A stretch of 12,368 nucleotides of DNA from Verrucomicrobiota bacterium (GTDB lineage: Bacteria; Verrucomicrobiota; Kiritimatiellia; CAIQIC01; Lenti-01). Below the pieces are notes generated by a model that was not told where the DNA came from, made no database searches, and saw only the letters and a list, made by a program, of their open reading frames with translations. The stretch spans positions 1 through 12,368 of the forward strand of contig JAKLIL010000014.1 in NCBI GenBank assembly GCA_022709625.1, written 5' to 3'. The position numbers and the translations under genes were made by a program. This document shows positions 1 to 5,784 of the stretch, piece by piece (within the stretch, counting starts at the first letter, position 1; each line of letters begins with the position of its first letter).

Positions 1-236
1 TCCAGTTGCCCTTCCTGGGCTTTTTTTCCGCCGAGGGCAAAACCCTGGCCGCCACCGCGGCGGAAATGGCCGCGGCCTATGCCAACGCCAACCTGGCCAC
101 CAACGCCCTTGTCCATTTGGAATACGTCACCCACTTCGAGCCGCCCCCGGACCGCGCCAACCTGGTCCGCGTCGAAGACCCCCGCCGGCCCGCCCCCGCG
201 CCGCCGCCGGCCCCGGGGTCAGGCATTAAGAATTAA
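1..236 (+). CDS. 3' end of an unidentified gene (5' end outside window)
   Basis: An open frame enters from the left edge (first full codon at 3) and runs 77 residues to a TAA at 234-236. I do not recognise the family. The visible part begins with a hydrophobic stretch (PFLGFFSAEG), continues through an Ala-rich, probably helical segment, then a segment containing LEYVTHFEPPPDR, and ends in a Pro/Ala-rich, low-complexity tail that is probably disordered. The last residues (GSGIKN) and the stop codon are encoded by the left arm of the palindrome at 214-275, so the native C-terminus may have been replaced or lengthened when that repeat arrived. Codon use (strong G/C at third positions) fits a real coding region. 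The TTG at 6 is only the first possible start inside the window and is unlikely to be the true start. Confidence 0.55.
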   Translation, partial: QLPFLGFFSAEGKTLAATAAEMAAAYANANLATNALVHLEYVTHFEPPPDRANLVRVEDPRRPAPAPPPAPGSGIKN

Positions 237-275
237 GAATCCGGCCGAAATCTTAATTCTTAATGCCTGACCCCG
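214..275. repeat. Perfect 25-bp inverted repeat (REP/MITE-like palindrome)
   Basis: The left arm at 214-238 and the right arm at 251-275 are exact reverse complements; the 12-base spacer at 239-250 contains CCGGCC. Each arm has a GC-rich outer part (CGGGGTCAGGC) and an AT-rich inner part made of the heptamer ATTAAGA twice, which stands out sharply from the GC-rich surroundings. Because the element is symmetric, it places a TAA stop at 234-236 on the plus strand and the mirror stop at 253-255 on the minus strand. The left arm overlaps the end of the upstream gene and the right arm ends 4 bases before a -35 box. From memory, palindromes with GGGGTCAGG ends are dispersed in many genomes alongside REP-associated tyrosine transposases (RAYT); no such gene is in this window. 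It could form a strong hairpin in RNA, but there is no U-run after it, so it is not a classical terminator. Confidence 0.9.
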
Positions 276-279
276 CCCC

Positions 280-307
280 TTGACGGCACCTTGGCTTATG
301 GTATGGT
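280..307 (+). promoter_or_regulatory. Sigma-70-type promoter of the GDPD-LamG gene
   Basis: TTGACG at 280-285 and TATGGT at 302-307 are separated by 16 bases, close to the TTGACA/TATAAT consensus. A second TATGGT overlaps at 297-302, but its spacing is too short. Transcription would begin near 314, giving a leader of about 23 bases before the ATG at 337. The promoter begins 4 bases after the palindrome, so the two may have been inherited or inserted together. Confidence 0.6.
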
Positions 308-336
308 GCGCGTTCCATTCGGTGGTGGGACCTCCA

Positions 337-2142
337 ATGCAAACCGGCATGCGCTTCGCCTCCCGCCTCCTGCGGCCGCTCTTGGCCGCGGGGATTTGCG
401 TTTGCCTGCCGGTTTTTCCGGCGGCCGGGGTCGAGCTGGTGGCCCACCGGGGAGGCTATCTCAACGCGCCGGAAAACACCTGCGCCGCTTTCCGCGCCTG
501 TTCCGGCCTCGTGGACCGCATCGAGTTCGACGTGCGCGCCACCGCCGACGGCGAACTCGTGCTGATGCACGACGACACCGTGGTCCGCACCACGACGGGC
601 TACGGCGCCGTCACCGCCGTGGCCAACCTGACCTTGGCCCAATTGAAGGAACTGGATGCGGGCGTCAAGTTCTCCCCCCTGTTCGCGGACGAACGCATCC
701 CCACTTTTGCGGAAGCCCTGCGCTCCCTGCCGGCCGGCGTCCTGCCGATGGTCCACCGCAAGACCGGCTCGGCCAGCAACGTCGTCGCCGTCCTGCGCGC
801 CGAAAACGCCTGTGCCAACGCCTTGGTCGCCTGCGAGGACTACGACTTCCTGCGCGCGGTACGCCAACTCGAACCTGGCATCGGGCTCGCATACATCGGC
901 AACGGCACATTGCCCGCCGGTCTGCTGGACGACTTCAAGACCAACGGGATTTCCAAAATTTCCTGGGAAAAAAACACCGTCACCACCGACTTGGCGGCGC
1001 AAGTCCATGCCGCCGGCATGATTCTCTACGCCTGGTCGCTCGCCACGCCCGAAATCGAGACCTATCTCGATCTGGGCGTGGATGGTCTCGTGGTCGACGA
1101 TCCTTTCGACGCGCATAACTGGGTCCCGCTGCCGCCTCCCGCCAACACCCAACTCGCCCAAGGCCTGGCGGCCTACTGGAAACTCGACGACAACCTCGCA
1201 AAACCGGCGGCCCTGGTCGCCAAGGACGTCGAGCTGAACAGTTCCGCCCGGTTGTGGGGATTCGGCACCCCGCCCACATGGCTGTCCGGCACGAACGCGC
1301 GCATGGGCGGCGCCTTGCGGCTGGACGGCATCAACGACCATGTCGATATTCCCACCAACGAGGTTCTGGAGATCGGGACCAACGCGGTGTCCCTGTCCCT
1401 CTGGGTCCAATTATCCACCTTGCCCTCGGGACTTTCCACCGACTATGCCTGCATCTACGACTCCACCGACGACGCCTATTCGATCTATCTGGACCGCGTC
1501 CAAAAGGAACTGCGCTTCAAAGTCACCGACGTCGCCCTCGATGCCGCCCGGCCGGGCATCCCCGAGGCCCGGTTGCGCACGGGCGTCTGGCACCACGTCG
1601 TCGGCGTCTACCACGGTTCGGCCGGCCGCGCCGTCGGCCAGGCCTTGGTATACCTCGACGGCCGCCTCGTGGACATCCACAGCGGTACGGACTGGGGCAC
1701 CCACGCGGGCTATGGCCTGACCAACGCCGTCCGCTCTCGCCAAGCCGCCGCCATCGGCCGCAACGGCACGGATCCCCATTACTACTTCGCCGGCGACGTG
1801 GACGACGTCGCCGTCTGGCGGCGCGCGCTCACCTCCGCCGACGTGCGCCGGATCTATTCCGCCGGCACCAACGGCATCCCCCTCGAACAAACGGTCATGC
1901 TCGTTTGGATTTCCGACGTCTATCCCATTCCGGACTCGGCGGATATCCAGGTGGAGGTCGAAGTGGCGCATGCGGCGCTGGAGGACCACGACCTGCGGAT
2001 ATTCGGAGCCAACGACCTGCGCCAGCCGTTCGCCGTGGAAACCCCCGTGGCGCGAATCCGCCGAACCCGCTCGGAAGGTTTCAGCCTGCCGGCCGCCGCG
2101 GCCACCAACGGCCCGCGTTTCCTGCGCGCCGCTTTCCCGTAA
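337..2142 (+). CDS. Secreted glycerophosphodiester phosphodiesterase-like protein with LamG domain
   Basis: About 601 residues from the ATG at 337. Residues 1-30 look like a Sec signal peptide: Arg residues, a hydrophobic core (LLAAGICVCLPVF) and a likely AAG cleavage site. Residues 31 to about 265 form a GDPD TIM barrel: HRGG at 37-40, PENT, IEFD with E63 and D65 as metal ligands, MHDD with H78, and a late GVDGLVVDDP strand. This family hydrolyses glycerophosphodiesters to glycerol 3-phosphate and an alcohol, here probably outside the cytoplasm. The usual third metal-ligand motif (E-x-K) reads HRK at 140-142. Residues of about 278-510 are a LamG/concanavalin-like domain (YWKLDD, ALRLDGINDHVDI, WHHVVGVYHG, GDVDDVAVWRRAL), followed by a short beta-rich tail of unknown role. 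The start at 337 was chosen because it opens the signal peptide, has GGGA 6 bases upstream and fits the promoter; ATG 349 is the alternative, and the in-frame TTG at 280 overlaps the -35 box. Confidence 0.85.
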   Translation: MQTGMRFASRLLRPLLAAGICVCLPVFPAAGVELVAHRGGYLNAPENTCAAFRACSGLVDRIEFDVRATADGELVLMHDDTVVRTTTGYGAVTAVANLTLAQLKELDAGVKFSPLFADERIPTFAEALRSLPAGVLPMVHRKTGSASNVVAVLRAENACANALVACEDYDFLRAVRQLEPGIGLAYIGNGTLPAGLLDDFKTNGISKISWEKNTVTTDLAAQVHAAGMILYAWSLATPEIETYLDLGVDGLVVDDPFDAHNWVPLPPPANTQLAQGLAAYWKLDDNLAKPAALVAKDVELNSSARLWGFGTPPTWLSGTNARMGGALRLDGINDHVDIPTNEVLEIGTNAVSLSLWVQLSTLPSGLSTDYACIYDSTDDAYSIYLDRVQKELRFKVTDVALDAARPGIPEARLRTGVWHHVVGVYHGSAGRAVGQALVYLDGRLVDIHSGTDWGTHAGYGLTNAVRSRQAAAIGRNGTDPHYYFAGDVDDVAVWRRALTSADVRRIYSAGTNGIPLEQTVMLVWISDVYPIPDSADIQVEVEVAHAALEDHDLRIFGANDLRQPFAVETPVARIRRTRSEGFSLPAAAATNGPRFLRAAFP

Positions 2143-2156
2143 GCCCACCGGCGGGC

Positions 2157-2196
2157 AAAAAAAAGCGTGTGGTCCGCGCCGGCCTTCCGCTATGCT
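2157..2196 (+). promoter_or_regulatory. Possible metF promoter with upstream A-tract
   Basis: An 8-base A run (2157-2164) lies upstream of a TATGCT hexamer (2191-2196) that resembles a -10 box. There is no good -35 at the right distance (TGTGGT at 2168-2173 is poor). If used, transcription would start almost at the metF ATG at 2204, giving a leaderless or nearly leaderless message. The 61-base gap from the preceding gene would also allow simple read-through. Confidence 0.3.
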
Positions 2197-2203
2197 GGCC
2201 TCC

Positions 2204-3100
2204 ATGACCCTGCGGACCATTCGGGACGTCTTGGCGGCGCGGCGCCAGCCAACGCTCTCGCTGGAGTTCTATCCGCCCAAGGATCCCATCGGCTTCGGCG
2301 CCCTGGGCGGGTCCATCGAGCGCATGCGGCCGGTTCGGCCCGACTTCGTCACCTGCACCTACGGGGCCGGGGGCGCCACGCGCGAATTCAGCTTCGCCGC
2401 CTGGGAACTGCTGGCCCGCATGGGCTTCACGCCCGTCGTCGCCCATCTCACCTGCGTGGGCGCTTCCCGCGCCGAACTGGTCGCGCAGATCGACCGCATC
2501 CATGCCGCCGGCATCCGCAACATCATGGCCCTGCGCGGAGATCCGCCGCGCGGCGAAACCGCGTTTCGCCCCGCGCCCGACGGCCTCGCCCACGCGGCCG
2601 ACCTCGTCGCGCTGATCAAAGCGCGCCACCCCGAAATCTGCTGCGGCGTCGCCGGCTATCCCGAAACCCACCCCGAAGCGCCCGACCTCGCCACCGACCT
2701 GCGCCACCTCAAGGCCAAGCTCGACGCCGGCGCCGACTACGTCAACACCCAGCTCTTCTTCGACAACGCCGCCTATTTCCGCTTCCTCGACGCCGCGCGC
2801 GCCGCCGGCATCCGGGCGCCCATTTTGCCCGGCCTCATGCCCGTCGCGTCGCCCGCGCAGCTCGACCGCGCGCTCGCCTTCAGCCGCGCCACCGCGCCCG
2901 CCGCGCTGCGCGCCGCGCTCGCCGCGCCCGATCCCGCCGCCGCCCGGTCCGCCGGCATCGCCTGGCTCGTCGCCCAGATCGACGGCCTCATCGCCCATGG
3001 CGCCCCCGGCATCCATTTGTATATTTTGAACCAGGCCAAAACCGTTTTGGATCCGCGCCTCGCCGAATGCCTCGCGCGCTGGCGAACCCCGCCCTCTTGA
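2204..3100 (+). CDS. metF: 5,10-methylenetetrahydrofolate reductase
   Basis: Cytoplasmic FAD enzyme that reduces 5,10-methylene-THF to 5-methyl-THF, the methyl donor for methionine synthesis. The product is 298 residues, normal for bacterial MetF (roughly 280-300). Family motifs appear in order: LEFYPPK with the catalytic-type Glu at E21, TYGAGGATRE at 52-61, HLTCVG near 81-86, NIMALRGDPP with the FAD/substrate Asp at D113, then GVAGYPETHPEA, GADYVNTQLFFDN and ILPGLMPV. The barrel looks complete. Two in-frame starts exist, ATG 2192 and ATG 2204; neither has a Shine-Dalgarno sequence. I chose 2204 because the 2192 ATG lies inside the possible -10 box, but 2192 (302 residues) cannot be excluded. 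No methionine synthase or other folate gene is next to it, so its position between a GDPD gene and rhamnose genes looks incidental. Confidence 0.95.
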   Translation: MTLRTIRDVLAARRQPTLSLEFYPPKDPIGFGALGGSIERMRPVRPDFVTCTYGAGGATREFSFAAWELLARMGFTPVVAHLTCVGASRAELVAQIDRIHAAGIRNIMALRGDPPRGETAFRPAPDGLAHAADLVALIKARHPEICCGVAGYPETHPEAPDLATDLRHLKAKLDAGADYVNTQLFFDNAAYFRFLDAARAAGIRAPILPGLMPVASPAQLDRALAFSRATAPAALRAALAAPDPAAARSAGIAWLVAQIDGLIAHGAPGIHLYILNQAKTVLDPRLAECLARWRTPPS

Positions 3101-3105
3101 AACCC

Positions 3106-3126
3106 GCCACCTGCCACCTGCAACCC
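3106..3126. repeat. Short heptamer tandem repeat
   Basis: GCCACCT occurs twice in tandem (3106-3119), followed by a degenerate third unit GCAACCC (3120-3126). It fills much of the 40-base gap between metF and rfbD. It may be a small simple-sequence repeat; no function can be read from it. Confidence 0.4.
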
Positions 3127-3127
3127 C

Positions 3128-3133
3128 AAAGGA
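3128..3133 (+). promoter_or_regulatory. Shine-Dalgarno site of rfbD
   Basis: AAAGGA ends 7 bases before the ATG at 3141. It is the clearest ribosome binding site in the window and fixes the rfbD start; most other starts here lack one. Confidence 0.6.
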
Positions 3134-3140
3134 ATTCCCC

Positions 3141-4019
3141 ATGAAAATCCTCGTCACCGGCGGCTGGGGCCAACTCGGCTGGGATTGCCGCGAAACGTTC
3201 GCCCGGCACGAAGTCCTGGCCCTCGACCTGCCCAACCTCGACATCGCCGAAGCCGCCAGCGTCGACGGCGTGCTCAACCTGTGGAAGCCCGACGCCATCG
3301 TCAACTGCGCCGCCTACACCGCCGTGGACCGCGCCGAAAGCGACGTCGCCAAGGCCTGGCGCGTCAACCGCGAGGGGCCCGCGCTGCTGGCCTCCCGCGC
3401 CAAGGCCCACGGCATTTTCCTCGTCCACGTGTCCACGGACTACGTTTTCGACGGCGTGCGGCCCGTTCCGCAGCCGTACGTGGAGAGCGACGCGCCCAAT
3501 CCGGCCAGCGTCTATGGCAAGAGCAAGCTTGCCGGCGAACGCGAAATCCTGGATAAGGACCCGCGCCACGCCATCCTGCGCACCGCGTGGCTCTACGGCT
3601 CCCACGGCTACAACTTCCTGAAAACCATTCTGCGCCGCGCCGCCAACGAGCCCCAGAAGGGCCTGCGCGTGGTCAGCGACCAGTTCGGCACCCCCACCTG
3701 GTCCCGCCGCCTCGCCCACCAGATCCTCGCCGTGCTCGAAGCCGATGCCGCCGGCCTGTTCCACGCCTCCGGCGAGGGCTACTGCTCCTGGTACGATTTC
3801 GCCAAGGAGTTCATCTCCCTGATGAGACTCGAGTGCGACGTGCGTCCGTGCACCACCGCCGACTACCCCACCCCTACCGTGCGCCCCGCCAATTCCATCC
3901 TCGAAAACGCCAATCTCAAGAAGGCCGGCCTCAACGTCATGAAGGATTGGCGCGAAGACCTCGCCGAATACGTCGCCCGCTACCGCGACGCCCTGCTGCG
4001 CGAGGTGAAAAACCAATAA
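3141..4019 (+). CDS. rfbD: dTDP-4-dehydrorhamnose reductase
   Basis: NAD(P)H-dependent last step of dTDP-L-rhamnose synthesis: dTDP-4-dehydro-L-rhamnose is reduced to dTDP-L-rhamnose, the donor for rhamnose in surface polysaccharides. The protein has 292 residues, the usual length. It is an extended short-chain dehydrogenase: TGGWGQLG (residues 6-13) is the Rossmann dinucleotide loop, NCAAYTAVDRAE follows near 55-66, VSTDYVFDG spans 97-105, and the catalytic Tyr/Lys pair is Y125 and K129 in VYGKSKLAGE. Later motifs include RTAWLYG and VSDQFGTPTW, then a substrate-binding C-terminal part with RPANSILEN. The ATG at 3141 has a good ribosome site. Its TAA overlaps the rfbB start codon, so the two are probably translationally coupled. 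Confidence 0.95.
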   Translation: MKILVTGGWGQLGWDCRETFARHEVLALDLPNLDIAEAASVDGVLNLWKPDAIVNCAAYTAVDRAESDVAKAWRVNREGPALLASRAKAHGIFLVHVSTDYVFDGVRPVPQPYVESDAPNPASVYGKSKLAGEREILDKDPRHAILRTAWLYGSHGYNFLKTILRRAANEPQKGLRVVSDQFGTPTWSRRLAHQILAVLEADAAGLFHASGEGYCSWYDFAKEFISLMRLECDVRPCTTADYPTPTVRPANSILENANLKKAGLNVMKDWREDLAEYVARYRDALLREVKNQ

Positions 4020-5083
4020 TGAGCCGGACCTTCCGCAACCTGCTGGTCACCGGCGGCGCCGGCTTCATCGGCGTCAATTTCATCCGCTGGCTCTTCGACC
4101 AAAAAGACTGCCCGGCGCGCATCGTCAACGTCGACAAGCTCACCTACGCCGGCAATCCCCTCTCCCTCCTCGACGTCGCCGAACAGGCCGGCGAACGCTA
4201 CGTCTTCGTCAAGGCCGACGTCTGCGACGCCGACCGGATGAAAGACGTCGTCGCGAAATACCAAATCGACGCCATCGCCCATTTCGCCGCCGAGAGCCAC
4301 GTGGACCGCTCCATCGTCGCCCCCGACGAGTTCGTCCGCACCAACGTCGTCGGCACCTACACCCTCCTGCAAGTCGCCCGCGAACACGCCGGCCAAATCA
4401 AGTTGTTCCACCACGTCTCCACCGACGAAGTGTTCGGGACGCTGGGCCCCCGCGGCTATTTCACCGAAGACACCCCCTACGCCCCCAATTCGCCTTATTC
4501 CGCGTCCAAGGCCGCCAGCGACCATCTGGTCCGCGCCTACCACGAGACCTACCGGCTCCCCACCACGCTCTCCAACTGCTCCAACAACTATGGCCCCTTC
4601 CAGTTCCCCGAAAAGCTCATCCCGCTGATGATCCTCAACGCCCTCGAAGGCAAGCCCCTGCCCGTCTACGGCGACGGCCTGAACGTGCGCGATTGGCTCT
4701 TCGTGACCGACCACTGTTCCGCCATCTGGCGCGTCATGACCCAGGCCGACTTCGGCGCCACCTACAACGTCGGCGGCCGCAACGAACTGCCCAACCTCCG
4801 CGTCGTCGAAAAAATCTGCGACCTCGTCGACGCCAAGGCCCCGCCGCTGGCCGGCGGCAAGCCGCGCCGTGAACTCATCGCCTTCGTCAAGGACCGCCCC
4901 GGCCACGACCGCCGCTACGCCATCGACTGCTCCAAGATCGAGCGCGAGTTGGGCTGGAAACCCGCCGAAACCTGGGCCACCGGCTTCGAGCGCACCGTGG
5001 ACTGGTACCTCGCCCACGCCGAATGGTGCGCCCAAGTCCGCTCCGGCGAATACCAGAAGTGGATCGCCGCCCACTACGGCTGA
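4019..5083 (+). CDS. rfbB: dTDP-glucose 4,6-dehydratase
   Basis: Converts dTDP-glucose to dTDP-4-dehydro-6-deoxy-glucose using tightly bound NAD+, the step after dTDP-glucose formation. The product has 354 residues, normal for RfbB. It is an extended SDR: TGGAGFIG (11-18) is the NAD loop, HFAAESHVDRSI follows near 88-99, STDEVFG (134-140) carries the dehydratase-type Asp136-Glu137 pair, and YSASK (160-164) supplies the catalytic Tyr and Lys. NNYGPFQFPEKLIPL, NVRDWLFVTDH and DRPGHDRRYAID are further signatures of the family. The start is the ATG whose A is the last base of the rfbD stop (TAATG), implying coupled translation. The nucleotidyltransferase (rfbA) and epimerase (rfbC) of the pathway are not in this window. 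Confidence 0.96.
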   Translation: MSRTFRNLLVTGGAGFIGVNFIRWLFDQKDCPARIVNVDKLTYAGNPLSLLDVAEQAGERYVFVKADVCDADRMKDVVAKYQIDAIAHFAAESHVDRSIVAPDEFVRTNVVGTYTLLQVAREHAGQIKLFHHVSTDEVFGTLGPRGYFTEDTPYAPNSPYSASKAASDHLVRAYHETYRLPTTLSNCSNNYGPFQFPEKLIPLMILNALEGKPLPVYGDGLNVRDWLFVTDHCSAIWRVMTQADFGATYNVGGRNELPNLRVVEKICDLVDAKAPPLAGGKPRRELIAFVKDRPGHDRRYAIDCSKIERELGWKPAETWATGFERTVDWYLAHAEWCAQVRSGEYQKWIAAHYG

Positions 5084-5119
5084 TTCCCACACACCCAGGC
5101 GTACCGCGCGGGTGAATCA
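5081..5119 (+). terminator. Imperfect hairpin at the rfbB stop codon
   Basis: TGATTC (5081-5086, beginning with the rfbB stop) pairs with GAATCA (5114-5119). Inside it ACCC (5093-5096) pairs with GGGT (5110-5113) and GCG (5099-5101) with CGC (5107-5109), leaving small bulges and a 5-base loop. No U-run follows, so intrinsic termination is doubtful; it may act as a 3' stabilising stem or be chance. Confidence 0.25.
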
Positions 5120-5144
5120 AGGTTGATGGGATCCAACCGCCGCC

Positions 5145-5675
5145 ATGAACGCCGAACTGAAAAGCCTGTTGTTTTCCCTGCTTTGGCGCATTCTTGTCGC
5201 GGGCGTCCTCCTGCTGGGGGGAACGGCGATTCTCCTCGCCGTTGGCCCCGCGGGGGCACTCTTCGGGTTCGGCCTGTTCCTGGCCGCCGCCATCCTCCTT
5301 GCCCACCCCTTCGCCCAGTTGATCGCCTCCGCGTTCGATGGGTTCCTGTGGTCGAAATCCTACTATGACCGTCCCCAGCCCATGTACGGCATCCCCCGGT
5401 CCCGCCGCGTCAAAGGCCTGCCCGAGGAAGCCATCGCCGAATACGAGAAAATCGTCGCCGCCTTTCCCGACGAAACCCGGCCCTGGCATGAAATGCTCGC
5501 CATCGCCATCGAAGACCTCAAGGATCCCGACCGCGCCCAAGCCATCTTCGCGCGCGGCATCGCCTGCCTGGAAAAACCGGACGACCGGGACCGGCTGGCC
5601 AAAACCTACGCGGAACTCCGCGCCGACCCCGTCGTCCGCCCCGCCCGGCTGCCGCTGACCCTGCGGCCCAAATAA
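5145..5675 (+). CDS. Small membrane protein with two helices and a TPR-like tail
   Basis: 176 residues, function unknown. Two hydrophobic segments (about residues 15-33 and 37-60) form a probable helical hairpin in the inner membrane. A linker containing KSYYDRPQPMYGIPRSRR leads to a soluble part in which residues 91-109 (LPEEAIAEYEKIVAAFPDE) and 113-143 (PWHEMLAIAIEDLKDPDRAQAIFARGIA, split across helices) look like one and a half to two tetratricopeptide repeats. TPR units usually bind other proteins, so this may be a membrane-anchored adaptor; that is inference. From memory, similar short proteins with the PQPMYGIP linker occur in Kiritimatiellota-type genomes. It lies 61 bases after rfbB on the same strand, but no functional link to rhamnose synthesis is visible. 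The ATG at 5145 is the first in-frame start and lacks a clear Shine-Dalgarno sequence. Confidence 0.75.
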   Translation: MNAELKSLLFSLLWRILVAGVLLLGGTAILLAVGPAGALFGFGLFLAAAILLAHPFAQLIASAFDGFLWSKSYYDRPQPMYGIPRSRRVKGLPEEAIAEYEKIVAAFPDETRPWHEMLAIAIEDLKDPDRAQAIFARGIACLEKPDDRDRLAKTYAELRADPVVRPARLPLTLRPK

Positions 5676-5712
5676 CCCCGGCGGCCTATTTCCAGATTGG
5701 ATCGACTGGGGC

Positions 5713-5731
5713 GGGCGGCTTTCCGCCGCCC
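5713..5731 (+). terminator. Candidate terminator hairpin in the convergent gap
   Basis: A 7-bp stem, GGGCGGC (5713-5719) with GCCGCCC (5725-5731), encloses the loop TTTCC and is followed by ATTTCT, a weak U-rich run. It lies 38 bases after the stop of the membrane-TPR gene and would end the plus-strand transcript. A second, weaker stem (GGCGG 5747-5751 with CCGCC 5757-5761) may serve the opposite gene. The rest of the 109-base gap shows nothing else. Confidence 0.4.
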
Positions 5732-5784
5732 ATTTCTCCATCCAGCGGCGGATCGACCGCCACCGAGGCGTCCGGACACCGCAT

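Noticed and set aside
280..336. In-frame TTG at 280 as start of the GDPD gene
   Set aside because: It lies in the -35 box, has no ribosome site, and would place 19 residues before a normal signal peptide.
253..1410. Long minus-strand open frame of 385 codons opposite the GDPD gene
   Set aside because: It mirrors the third-position GC bias of the real gene, its Gly/Val/Asp-rich product has no family motifs, and its end comes from the symmetric palindrome.
2144..2164. GCCC/GGGC stem followed by eight A residues after the GDPD stop, as a terminator
   Set aside because: On the plus strand the stem is followed by A, not U; on the minus strand the U-run precedes the stem. Neither orientation gives an intrinsic terminator.
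2081..3304. Minus-strand open frame of 407 codons opposite metF
   Set aside because: Metabolic enzyme motifs on the plus strand are unambiguous; the antisense product is Gly-rich low complexity.
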